Below are positions 37,070-44,460 of a stretch of DNA of 64,000 nucleotides, piece after piece (the stretch's first letter is position 1; each line of letters starts with the position of its first letter). This DNA is from Bifidobacterium stellenboschense (lineage in GTDB: Bacteria > Actinomycetota > Actinomycetes > Actinomycetales > Bifidobacteriaceae): positions 1 through 64,000 of the forward strand of contig NZ_JGZP01000012.1 of assembly GCF_000741785.1 (NCBI RefSeq), written 5' to 3'. The position numbers and the translations under genes were made by a program. The notes below the pieces were generated by a model. The model did no database searches and was not told the DNA's origin. It saw nothing but the letters and a program-made list of their open reading frames with translations.

Positions 37070-37190
37070 ATGTCTCGTTGGGTGAGATTTGTCCGCGGGG
37101 GGGGGGGTATCTTCTCTCTGTGAGATTTCAGTGAAGAGGAATTTCGCGTATCCTGAGGGATTTTCGAAGGCACCTGATGGGAATGAATAA
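37070..37190 (+). promoter_or_regulatory. leader with an 11-G tract upstream of the InlB-repeat protein gene
   Basis: A run of 11 G at 37097-37107 lies 122 bases before ATG 37230. A short frame from ATG 37070 crosses it (MSRWVRFVRGGGGIFSL) and stops at TGA 37121-37123. Loss of one G would extend this leader to TAA 37188-37190, only 39 bases before the gene start. The same layout precedes the giant adhesin. This is a strong candidate slippage switch. No gene is seen elsewhere in 36915-37229. Confidence 0.65.
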
Positions 37191-37229
37191 CTCAAGGAGA
37201 TAGTAGGAAAGTACTGTCGAGGTACCATC

Positions 37230-39176
37230 ATGACTTTGAAGAAGATTATTGCGGGTGCCACTGCAATCGCCGCATTGGCGGTGTTGGCACCTATGACGGC
37301 CCAGGCCGAGGAGAGTACGCCGGCCGCTACCGAAACCACTAATTCGCAGGTGGCAAACCAGCAGTCCGTGCCCGTCCTGTACCACATGAACGGTGGTAGC
37401 ATCAACGGTGTGAGCGGCGATGGCAGCGTGCAGGTCCCCGCGGGACAGACGATTCTGGACAAGCTGCCGACCGCTGTCGACCTCCAGCGCGACGGCTACA
37501 AGTTCGCCGGTTGGGCGTACACCGATGGCACGCCCGTCCAGAGCAGTGACGTCGCCAAGCTCGGCAAGGATTATTACGAGGTTCAGGCCCAGTGGACCTC
37601 TCTGACTCCCGAGCAGCCGACGGCGACCTACAACGTTATCGTGAGCACCAACGGCGGCACCGTCCAGAACGGCGAGAACGCCGGCCAGACGGGCGACCTC
37701 CAGTATCAGGTGAAGGAAGGCACGAACCTCCTCTCCGTGCTGCCGAAGCTCAAGCGTGACGGGTTCGATTTCGTCGCCTGGCATTACGCTGACAACGCCG
37801 GCACCCAGGTCGGTGCCCAGGACACGGTGAAGGGCAACGTCACCGTCTACGCCACGTGGAACCTCGACAAGGTCGATCCCGGTATGCAGGTGACCACGCA
37901 TACGGTGGTCGTGCGCACCAACGGCGGCACCGTTCAGGACGGCGAGGCCAAGGGCCAGACCGGTGACGTGTCCATCACCGTCGGCGAGGGCGACAACCTG
38001 CTTTCCGTGCTGCCGTCCCTCAAGCGCGATGGTTTCGTGCAGCGTGGCTGGTATTACGGCTGGGATGAGAACGACAACCAGTCCTACGGCACCTCCACGA
38101 AGGTCGGCGAGGGTGATACCGTCACCAAGGATCTCGTCGTGCGCGCCCTGTGGGATGTTGCCGACCCGGATTCCGGCATGAACGTCAAGACGTACGATGT
38201 GACGGTGAAGACCAAGGGCGGTGTGATCGAGGGCGGTGAGTTCGACGGTCAGTCCGGTGATGTGAAGTTCACCGCGGCCGAGAACGACACGCTGCTGGAC
38301 AAGCTGCCGAAGCTCAAGCGCGACGGGTACACGTTCCGCGGCTGGCACTACGAGGATGTCGTCGCGCACGGCACCAACACGACCGTCAAGGCGACCGATA
38401 CCGTGACCGGTGACGTGACCGTCATCGCCCTGTGGGATGTGGCCGACCCGGATTCCGGCATGAACGTCAAGACGTACAACGTGACGGTGAAGACCAAGGG
38501 CGGTGTGATCGAGGGCGGTGAGTTCGACGGTCAGTCCGGTGATGTGCAGTTCACCGCGGCCGAGAACGACACGCTGCTGGACAAGCTGCCGAAGCTCAAG
38601 CGCGACGGGTACACGTTCCGCGGCTGGCACTACGAGGATGTCGTCGCGCACGGCACCAACACGACCGTCAAGGCGACCGATACCGTGACCGGTGACGTGA
38701 CCGTCATCGCCCTGTGGGATGTGGCCGACCCCGACCCCGATATGAACGTCGAGCAGTTCACCGTCGTGTACAACACGAACGGCGGCAACATCAACGGCGA
38801 AGTCGGCGACTTCTCCGTGCAGGTCGCCAAGGGCGACACCATCCTGGACAAGCTTCCCACCACCGACGAGATCACTCGCGACGGCTACAAGCTGTCCGGT
38901 TGGAAGTACGCCGAGACCGGCACCGACAAGGATGGTTCCGCCGTGAAGGCGACCGATACCGCGACCGGCAACGTGTACAAGATCGTGGCGCAGTGGACCA
39001 AGGTCGTCGCCAAGGGTGACCAGTCCAAGCCGCAGGCCGCGACGAAGTCCGACGCGAAGAAGAACGATGGCGCCATCCTCGGCGAGACCGGTTCCGCCAT
39101 CGCGGGCATCGCGGTGTTCGCGGTCGTCGCGATCGCCGGTGCCGCCGCCATCATGCTGCTGCGCAAGCGCGCCTGA
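37230..39176 (+). CDS. wall-anchored surface protein with InlB-type B repeats
   Basis: Secreted protein of 648 residues. Signal peptide: MTLKKIIAGATAIAALAVLAPMTAQA, about 26 residues. About six B-repeat-like modules follow, each with xVxxNGGxxxG, a LLDKLPKLKRDGYTFxGWHY core and a closing VTVIALWD strand. These match the Listeria/Bacteroides internalin B-repeat (beta-grasp) family used in adhesion. Modules 4 and 5 are nearly identical copies. The C-terminus has the sorting layout ILGETGS, a hydrophobic helix (AIAGIAVFAVVAIAGAAAIM) and RKRA. LGETG is a variant of LPxTG, so anchoring by a sortase is likely. GAGG lies seven bases before ATG 37230. No sortase gene is in the window. Confidence 0.85.
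   Translation: MTLKKIIAGATAIAALAVLAPMTAQAEESTPAATETTNSQVANQQSVPVLYHMNGGSINGVSGDGSVQVPAGQTILDKLPTAVDLQRDGYKFAGWAYTDGTPVQSSDVAKLGKDYYEVQAQWTSLTPEQPTATYNVIVSTNGGTVQNGENAGQTGDLQYQVKEGTNLLSVLPKLKRDGFDFVAWHYADNAGTQVGAQDTVKGNVTVYATWNLDKVDPGMQVTTHTVVVRTNGGTVQDGEAKGQTGDVSITVGEGDNLLSVLPSLKRDGFVQRGWYYGWDENDNQSYGTSTKVGEGDTVTKDLVVRALWDVADPDSGMNVKTYDVTVKTKGGVIEGGEFDGQSGDVKFTAAENDTLLDKLPKLKRDGYTFRGWHYEDVVAHGTNTTVKATDTVTGDVTVIALWDVADPDSGMNVKTYNVTVKTKGGVIEGGEFDGQSGDVQFTAAENDTLLDKLPKLKRDGYTFRGWHYEDVVAHGTNTTVKATDTVTGDVTVIALWDVADPDPDMNVEQFTVVYNTNGGNINGEVGDFSVQVAKGDTILDKLPTTDEITRDGYKLSGWKYAETGTDKDGSAVKATDTATGNVYKIVAQWTKVVAKGDQSKPQAATKSDAKKNDGAILGETGSAIAGIAVFAVVAIAGAAAIMLLRKRA
38145..38708 (+). repeat. tandem 282-bp duplication inside the InlB-repeat gene
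   Basis: Units 38145-38426 and 38427-38708 are each exactly 282 bp (94 codons) and differ at only a handful of positions (for example TACGAT/TACAAC and GTGAAG/GTGCAG). Other modules of the gene are much more diverged, so this duplication is recent and could change copy number by recombination. Confidence 0.93.
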
Positions 39177-39314
39177 TCGTGCCATGCCGATTCAGGCTCC
39201 CCGAAGCTTGGGTTGGCGTCCGGTCAAGCTTCTTCACATGCAGTTGAGGGTATGAGATCGCCTTCGAAATCGTCTCATGCCGGATGTATGGCCTAACGGC
39301 CGCCAACTCAAGGG

Positions 39315-39351
39315 GGTCCGGAACATCTTACGATGTTCCGGACCTCTGTTT
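39315..39351 (+). terminator. terminator after the InlB-repeat gene
   Basis: GGTCCGGAACATC / GATGTTCCGGACC, 13-bp perfect stem with loop TTAC, then TCTGTTTTTG. It lies about 140 bases after the stop. A weaker hairpin (ATGAGATCG / CGTCTCAT) precedes it at about 39252-39278. Confidence 0.88.
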
Positions 39352-39444
39352 TTGTTAATGGGCTTGTCGTTGCCTGAGAAACCACCAAAAGACCAGCTAG
39401 GGGATGCCGGTACGGCGGTGTCCCGGTGGCGTGTACTCCGACTT

Positions 39445-39532
39445 CCCATGGTGCGGTGAATCACCCATGGTGCGGTGTCGGAAAACGGCTTGATTTCGCC
39501 GTTATGGAGATTATGTGTTGCCGCACCATGGG
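39445..39532. repeat. 69-bp inverted-repeat element (family B), copy 3
   Basis: Core at 39464-39532 with the same 12-bp terminal inverted repeat and one extra left-end copy at 39445, spaced 19 bp. The middle differs more from copies 1 and 2, but AAAACGGC, CGCCGTT and TGGAGATTxTGTGTTG are kept. Apart from this and the terminator no feature is seen in 39177-39717. Confidence 0.9.
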
Positions 39533-39717
39533 ATGTGGGTGGGGTGACACGCCGGGCGGGGCGATGACCGGTAGATATCTACCGGTGTGGCGCGGGGCGT
39601 GGAAGAATGGGGTGCAAGCGGTTACGGATGATCGTGGACGATCGGACGACGATCGGACGATTGCGGAACATGGGCGCGTGCATGCGCGGCCGTGTCCCAC
39701 GGACGAAGGAGCGGGCC

Positions 39718-40305
39718 ATGGGCGGTGCGGCAGTGGCGATAGTGATTGTGGTGGTGATTCTGGCGGTCATCATCGGACTGGTCGCGTGGGCGATCGCCGC
39801 CTACAACGGCCTCGTACAGCTGCGCAACCGGGTAGGCAACGGTTGGGCGCAGATTGACGTGCAGTTGAAACAGCGCGCCGACCTGATTCCGAACCTCGTG
39901 GAGACGGTGAAAGGCTATGCGGCGCACGAGTCCGGCGTGCTCACGCAGGTGACGGCCGCGCGCGCCGGCGCGATGGCCGCCGCCGCGAACCCGGGCGCCA
40001 CGATCGCCCAGCGCGCCGCCGCCGAGAACCAGCTGTCGCGCGCCCTGGTCAACCTCACGGCCACGGCCGAGGCATACCCGCAGCTGCAAGCCAACCAGAA
40101 CTTCATGAACCTCCAGAACCAGCTGCAGGCGTTGGAGCAGAAGATCGCGTTCGCCCGCCAGTTCTACAACGACGTGGTGATGAAGTACAACACGCGCATC
40201 GAGACCGTGCCGAGCAACATCATCGCGGGGCTCTTCCACTTCACGCAGGCGCAGTACTTCGCGGCGGACGAGGCGAGCCGCGCCGTGCCGCAGGTGAGGT
40301 TCTGA
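39718..40305 (+). CDS. lemA: LemA family protein
   Basis: Membrane-anchored protein of 195 residues. One N-terminal helix ([25 protein letters not shown]) is followed by the LemA core: [43 protein letters not shown], a conserved block of the family, and helices rich in Ala/Gln ending with [22 protein letters not shown] precedes the start by eight bases. It lies 79 bases upstream of a DUF2207 protein gene, a very common pairing. The molecular role of LemA is not established. Confidence 0.93.
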   Translation: MGGAAVAIVIVVVILAVIIGLVAWAIAAYNGLVQLRNRVGNGWAQIDVQLKQRADLIPNLVETVKGYAAHESGVLTQVTAARAGAMAAAANPGATIAQRAAAENQLSRALVNLTATAEAYPQLQANQNFMNLQNQLQALEQKIAFARQFYNDVVMKYNTRIETVPSNIIAGLFHFTQAQYFAADEASRAVPQVRF

Positions 40306-40384
40306 CCGCCGGACGGGTGACCGGCGGACACCGAACATGTAGAGCACGAACGACACGAACAAACGGCACGGACGGGACGGCAAC

Positions 40385-42649
40385 ATGCGACACGGACTGG
40401 TCAGATCGGCGGTCAACGCCCTCATCGCCACGGCGATCCTCGTGGGCATCCTGCTCCTCGGGCACAGCGGCCTCGTCGGCGGCGCCCTGCTCAGCTGCCG
40501 CACCATCGACTACACGGCCGTCGCCACCGCAGAAGGCGACCTCAAGGTCGACACGCGCTACGACTACCGGCTCAAGGCGCGTGAGGACGACGACGGGTAT
40601 ACGAAACGTTGGAAGCAGCTGTACTGGCAGTACACGCTCGAACGCGGCAAGCTCACCGACATCACCGACATCACCGTGCGCAACGTCACCACCGGCGAAA
40701 CGTACACGCGCATCGACCCGCAGAACCCCGAACCCATCAACGACGGCACCTGGGACCTCAAATACGCGAACCACTGGTACATCGCCGACGTGACCGACGG
40801 CGCCGACGACCCGCGACCCTACGAGCCCGGCAGGGACGGACTCGACGGCGCCGACGCGACGGACGGCACCAAAACCATCGAAATCGGCTGGAACATCCCC
40901 GCCACCAAGGAGACCGACAGCCTGAAATTCGACGTGTCGTTCACCATGCACGACATCGCCACGAAACACGACGACGTCACCACCTTCCAATGGGAGCCGA
41001 TCAAGAGCACCAGCCAGGTGCCCGCCGGGACCATCACCGGCAGCGTGCGCTTCCCCGGCGGCGCCGGCGCGTCGAACGTGTGGAGCTGGCTGCACACCGA
41101 ACGCGACAGCGAAACCGATACGGACGCCGACGGCCGCACCGGCGACGGCACGTTCGACTTCACCGTCCACGACCTCCGCTCCGGCGACTATCTCAACGTC
41201 GTCGCCGCCTACGACTCCCGATTCGCCGGCGACATCGCGCACACCGTACACGACGACGCGCTCGCCGACCTCACATCCACCGAACGCGCCAAGGAACAGG
41301 AGTGGCGCGACGGGCGGCGTCGCGAGGCGTGGACGCAGCTCGGCTGGTGGGGAGCGCTTGCCGCCGCCGCGATCGGCCTGTGCGCGTGGGGACTCATCGC
41401 CGCATTCCGGTCGCGCCGCCTCGCCGGCTATCACGGCCCGATCGTCTACTGGCGCGACCCGCCGCAGGTGAGCCCCGCCAGCGCGGCACGGCTCATGGAC
41501 GCGATGGACGGGCTGCCGGTCGGCGGCATCACTGGCAAACGCGCCGACCGCATGCTGAACGAGTGCTCGCTCGCCGGCACCGTGATGGCGCTCGCGGTGA
41601 AGAAGGCGGTCGCCATCTACCCGGGGCCCTCGTGGATGTACCGGGGCGTCGACCTGAGCCGCGCGGATCCGGTCGGCCTGTCGCGCATGATCGGCGCCGA
41701 CCCGCGGCTCGTCGCGGCGAGCGACGAGACGAGCACGATCGTGATCCTGCCGGCCGTGTTCACGCCGCAACGCGCCTCGCTCGGGCTCTGCCGATCGGAA
41801 TCCGCGTGCCTCGACCTCATCGTCGACATCTCGCGCCGCGTCGGCTCCCCGGTGTTCGACTTCACGCAGATGAAGACAGCCTGCAAGAACTGGCGGGACG
41901 GCTACAAGTCGATGGAGCGGTTCACGACGGCCGCGGCGAACGAATACGCGATGCTCGACGCCGTGCGCTCCATGGCGAAGGGGTACATGCTTCCCATGGC
42001 GTTCCTGCTGATCCTCGGCTCGGCGCTGCTCACCTCCCCGGTACTCACCTCGAACATCGCCGTGCAGCTGTGCGTGGGCGCCCCGAGCGTGTGGACCAGC
42101 GTGTTCATCCTCGGCGCCGGCATGCCGAAACGGTTCACGGCCGCCGGCGAGGACTACGCCGGCCGGTGCCTCGGCCTCAAACGGTACATGGAGGATTTCT
42201 CCGACTTCACCGACCGCGGCCCCGCTGACCTCGCCCTGTGGGACTGGTACATGGTGTACGCGGCCGCGTTCGGCATCTCCGGGAAGATGGCGGCCGAACT
42301 CGCCAAAGCCTACCCGCAGCTCGCCGATCCTGCATGGCTCGACGCGTACGGCGCCGGTTCCGTGTGGTACTGGAACTACCGTCGTCACGAGTGGCATCGC
42401 CGGTATGGTCACGGCGGCGGGTTCGGGTCCTCCGGCCCGTGGTCGGACGGTTCGTCGTCCGGCGGCATGGGGGGTTTCGGCGGCGACGCGTTCGCCGGCG
42501 GACTGGGCGACATCGGCTCGCAATTGAGCTCCGGATTCGATTCGGTCGCCTCGACGATCTCCGCCGCCGCGCCGTCCTCCTCGTCCGGCGGCGGCGGTTT
42601 CGGCGGAGGCGGCGGCGGTTCCGGCGGCGGCTCGGGCGGCGGCCGGTAG
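40385..42649 (+). CDS. DUF2207 membrane protein with Gly-rich tail
   Basis: Protein of 754 residues encoded just after lemA. An N-terminal helix (NALIATAILVGILLLGHSGLVGG) leads into an extracytoplasmic DUF2207 region (about 40-310). Further membrane helices lie near residue 320 (WWGALAAAAIGLCAWGLIAAF) and 540-580. The last 90 residues carry WHRRYGHGGGFG and a Ser/Gly-rich end (SSSSGGGGFGGGGGGSGGG), which is the usual ending of DUF2207 proteins. The function is unknown, but the LemA-DUF2207 pair is widely conserved, so the two probably act in one membrane complex. Confidence 0.85.
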   Translation: MRHGLVRSAVNALIATAILVGILLLGHSGLVGGALLSCRTIDYTAVATAEGDLKVDTRYDYRLKAREDDDGYTKRWKQLYWQYTLERGKLTDITDITVRNVTTGETYTRIDPQNPEPINDGTWDLKYANHWYIADVTDGADDPRPYEPGRDGLDGADATDGTKTIEIGWNIPATKETDSLKFDVSFTMHDIATKHDDVTTFQWEPIKSTSQVPAGTITGSVRFPGGAGASNVWSWLHTERDSETDTDADGRTGDGTFDFTVHDLRSGDYLNVVAAYDSRFAGDIAHTVHDDALADLTSTERAKEQEWRDGRRREAWTQLGWWGALAAAAIGLCAWGLIAAFRSRRLAGYHGPIVYWRDPPQVSPASAARLMDAMDGLPVGGITGKRADRMLNECSLAGTVMALAVKKAVAIYPGPSWMYRGVDLSRADPVGLSRMIGADPRLVAASDETSTIVILPAVFTPQRASLGLCRSESACLDLIVDISRRVGSPVFDFTQMKTACKNWRDGYKSMERFTTAAANEYAMLDAVRSMAKGYMLPMAFLLILGSALLTSPVLTSNIAVQLCVGAPSVWTSVFILGAGMPKRFTAAGEDYAGRCLGLKRYMEDFSDFTDRGPADLALWDWYMVYAAAFGISGKMAAELAKAYPQLADPAWLDAYGAGSVWYWNYRRHEWHRRYGHGGGFGSSGPWSDGSSSGGMGGFGGDAFAGGLGDIGSQLSSGFDSVASTISAAAPSSSSGGGGFGGGGGGSGGGSGGGR

Positions 42650-42732
42650 CCCGGCGATGCTCTCCGGCAGTGGCTCTGGCGGAGAGCATCTGCGCGGGAC
42701 GGCGTGACGTGGAGTGCCGCACTGCGAAGCGG

Positions 42733-44067
42733 CTATACCGGCATGTAGCGTGTGGAGCGCGCTTTCCCGGTTCGGGCGAGCATGCCACGTCCCGCCAGCG
42801 ATGCGATTATCTGGTAGGCGGAGGCTTGGGATAGTCCGGTGAGCGCCTGTGCCTGTCGCCGGGTGATAACGCCGTGATTTCGCGCATAGTCGAGTACCAT
42901 GCGTTCGTTGGGGGACAGCGGCTGCTCCGTATCGTGGCTTGCGGCGGCATCGTGACCGTGGGCGGTGGCGTGGGACGATGCGTGCTTGGGCAACACCAGC
43001 CGGAACGTGTGATCGGTGATATGGAATGATGGTTGTTCCTTGGAATCCCGATAATCCCCCATGATGCGGCGGATTCCCGTTCCATACGCCTCCACGAGCC
43101 GCAGCCGGTAGAACACGTTCGCTAGTTTCGGATTGCGTTGGGCGGAGATGCCGTTCATCATGTCCTCACGGGTGAACCTGCCGGGAAGGCCGCCAAGATT
43201 GAGGAATTCCATACGGTCGGCGAACACGCTGACCAGTGACGGGCCGGACAGCCCATAGTCGCGGTGCACGATGAGATTGAGCAGAGCCTCGCGCAACACC
43301 AGCGGCGTGTAATCGTAGTCATCGACGCGGCGCATGTCGTCGCCGGTGTGCGAGACCACGGTGTTGTGCCGGTTGATGAATTCATTGACCTGGTTGAACT
43401 GGGTGAGCAGCGATCCGCTGAATTCCTGCCGGTTCAGGAACGTCTCCTTGTCATCGTCGGCGAACGCGGCGGCTTTGATGGAGACCGTGCACTGGTCGGA
43501 AAGCAGCCATGCCAGGTTCGTGTATCTGCCATCATCGGCGCGTAGACCCAGCGTGCGTTGGGTGGCTTCGGTGAAGGCGAGTCCGGTATCGGAAAACGCA
43601 AGCTCGGCGGCCGTGAACGTCAATGTCTGTTGCAGTGACACCGCGTCCTCAAAGGAGTCGCCAGCCGTCTGGCGGATCATATCGACGATTGCGGATTCGC
43701 TGGCGGGAATCGACGCCGCGCCGGAACGGACGTACACTCCGGCAGGTCTGATTCCCTTGTCGGCCAGATAATAGGGACGGTTCGTACCGCGTTGGATGTG
43801 TACGGCCACCACGGGAACGTCGTTCATTTGTTCCGTCTCCACCGAGGTGAATCCCATCAGGTCGGGGTGAATGCCGTCCGCTATCGCCTGGGTGGCGCGT
43901 CGCATGCTCTCGTCCGCGTCCGGAACGCCTATTGGTGTGCCGTCGTCTTCCACGCCGAGATAGATGACGCCGCCGTCCGTGTTGGCGAAGGCGACCGCTG
44001 TGCGTTTCGCACCATCCACCCAATCCCGTTTGAATTCGGTGATGAGATTCTCGTGGAGCGACGTCAT
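42733..44067 (-). CDS. AlbA_2/Schlafen-domain transcriptional regulator
   Basis: Protein of 444 residues. The N-terminal AlbA_2 (Slfn) domain is clear: ESLHE-type start, TEFKRD, VAFANTDGGVIYLGVEDDGTPIG at about 28-50. The middle matches the RecG-like ATP-binding C-terminal region of this family (YTPLVLREALLNLIVHRDY, FADRMEFLNLGGLPG, RNPKLANVFYRLRLVEAYGTGI). The C-terminus is a winged helix-turn-helix (LDYARNHGVITRRQAQALTGLSQASAYQIIASL). This layout is common in bacterial regulators. AAGGAG precedes the start. It is divergent from the giant adhesin gene and separated from it by a repeated heptamer array that it may bind. Confidence 0.85.
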   Translation of the reverse strand: MTSLHENLITEFKRDWVDGAKRTAVAFANTDGGVIYLGVEDDGTPIGVPDADESMRRATQAIADGIHPDLMGFTSVETEQMNDVPVVAVHIQRGTNRPYYLADKGIRPAGVYVRSGAASIPASESAIVDMIRQTAGDSFEDAVSLQQTLTFTAAELAFSDTGLAFTEATQRTLGLRADDGRYTNLAWLLSDQCTVSIKAAAFADDDKETFLNRQEFSGSLLTQFNQVNEFINRHNTVVSHTGDDMRRVDDYDYTPLVLREALLNLIVHRDYGLSGPSLVSVFADRMEFLNLGGLPGRFTREDMMNGISAQRNPKLANVFYRLRLVEAYGTGIRRIMGDYRDSKEQPSFHITDHTFRLVLPKHASSHATAHGHDAAASHDTEQPLSPNERMVLDYARNHGVITRRQAQALTGLSQASAYQIIASLAGRGMLARTGKARSTRYMPV

Positions 44068-44163
44068 CGTGGTCTCCTTATCGTTATCGTGGTGGAATCG
44101 CGGCCCGGACGGGCCATGAGCTCGTGGCTCCGGACTATCGTGATTGCCGGCTGTTTCTTCTAC

Positions 44164-44200
44164 TATCTTACATTATCTTATATTATCTTATAGTATAAGA
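44164..44200. promoter_or_regulatory. helically phased TATCTTA operator array
   Basis: TATCTTA occurs at 44164, 44174 and 44184, exactly 10 bp apart, and an inverted copy (TATAAGA) follows at 44194. The stretch is strikingly AT-rich for this genome. It lies about 100 bp from the regulator start and 260 bp from the adhesin start, in the divergent control region. One regulator face of the helix would contact all copies. Confidence 0.6.
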
Positions 44201-44276
44201 TTCGATTGATTGATTCCGGTCGTGTGCATTCGATCGGATGGCGAAAGCGCCTTCGCGATGTGAGACACGCCACTGA

Positions 44277-44447
44277 ATGTATTGCCAACGTTGGCATCGC
44301 TGGAATTCCGCTGATTCTCCGGTCGGTTTTGTCCCGGGGGGGGGGGCTACGTTCGACGCGTATAGGCGTATTGGGAATTCCCTGCGCCATCGAGGCGGGC
44401 TCGTTCAGACGCTTCACGACGGAGAGAACCAGGAACACAGCCAGTAA
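44277..44447 (+). promoter_or_regulatory. leader ORF with an 11-G tract upstream of the giant adhesin
   Basis: A run of 11 G at 44336-44346 lies 114 bases before ATG 44461. A frame from ATG 44277 (MYCQRWHRWNSADSPVGFVP, then GGG) crosses it and stops at TAA 44445-44447, directly at the adhesin Shine-Dalgarno (AAGGGG). Loss of one G would instead fuse this leader in frame to the adhesin. The frame in phase with the adhesin is also open back to 44206. This fits an ON/OFF slippage switch. Confidence 0.65.
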
Positions 44448-44460
44448 GGGGCGTTCGGCC

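Noticed and set aside
37097-37107. Poly-G tracts as plain sequencing artefacts
   Set aside because: Two independent tracts have equal length, similar left context (TTTGTCC) and similar distance to surface-protein genes, which argues for function. Exact length still needs reads.
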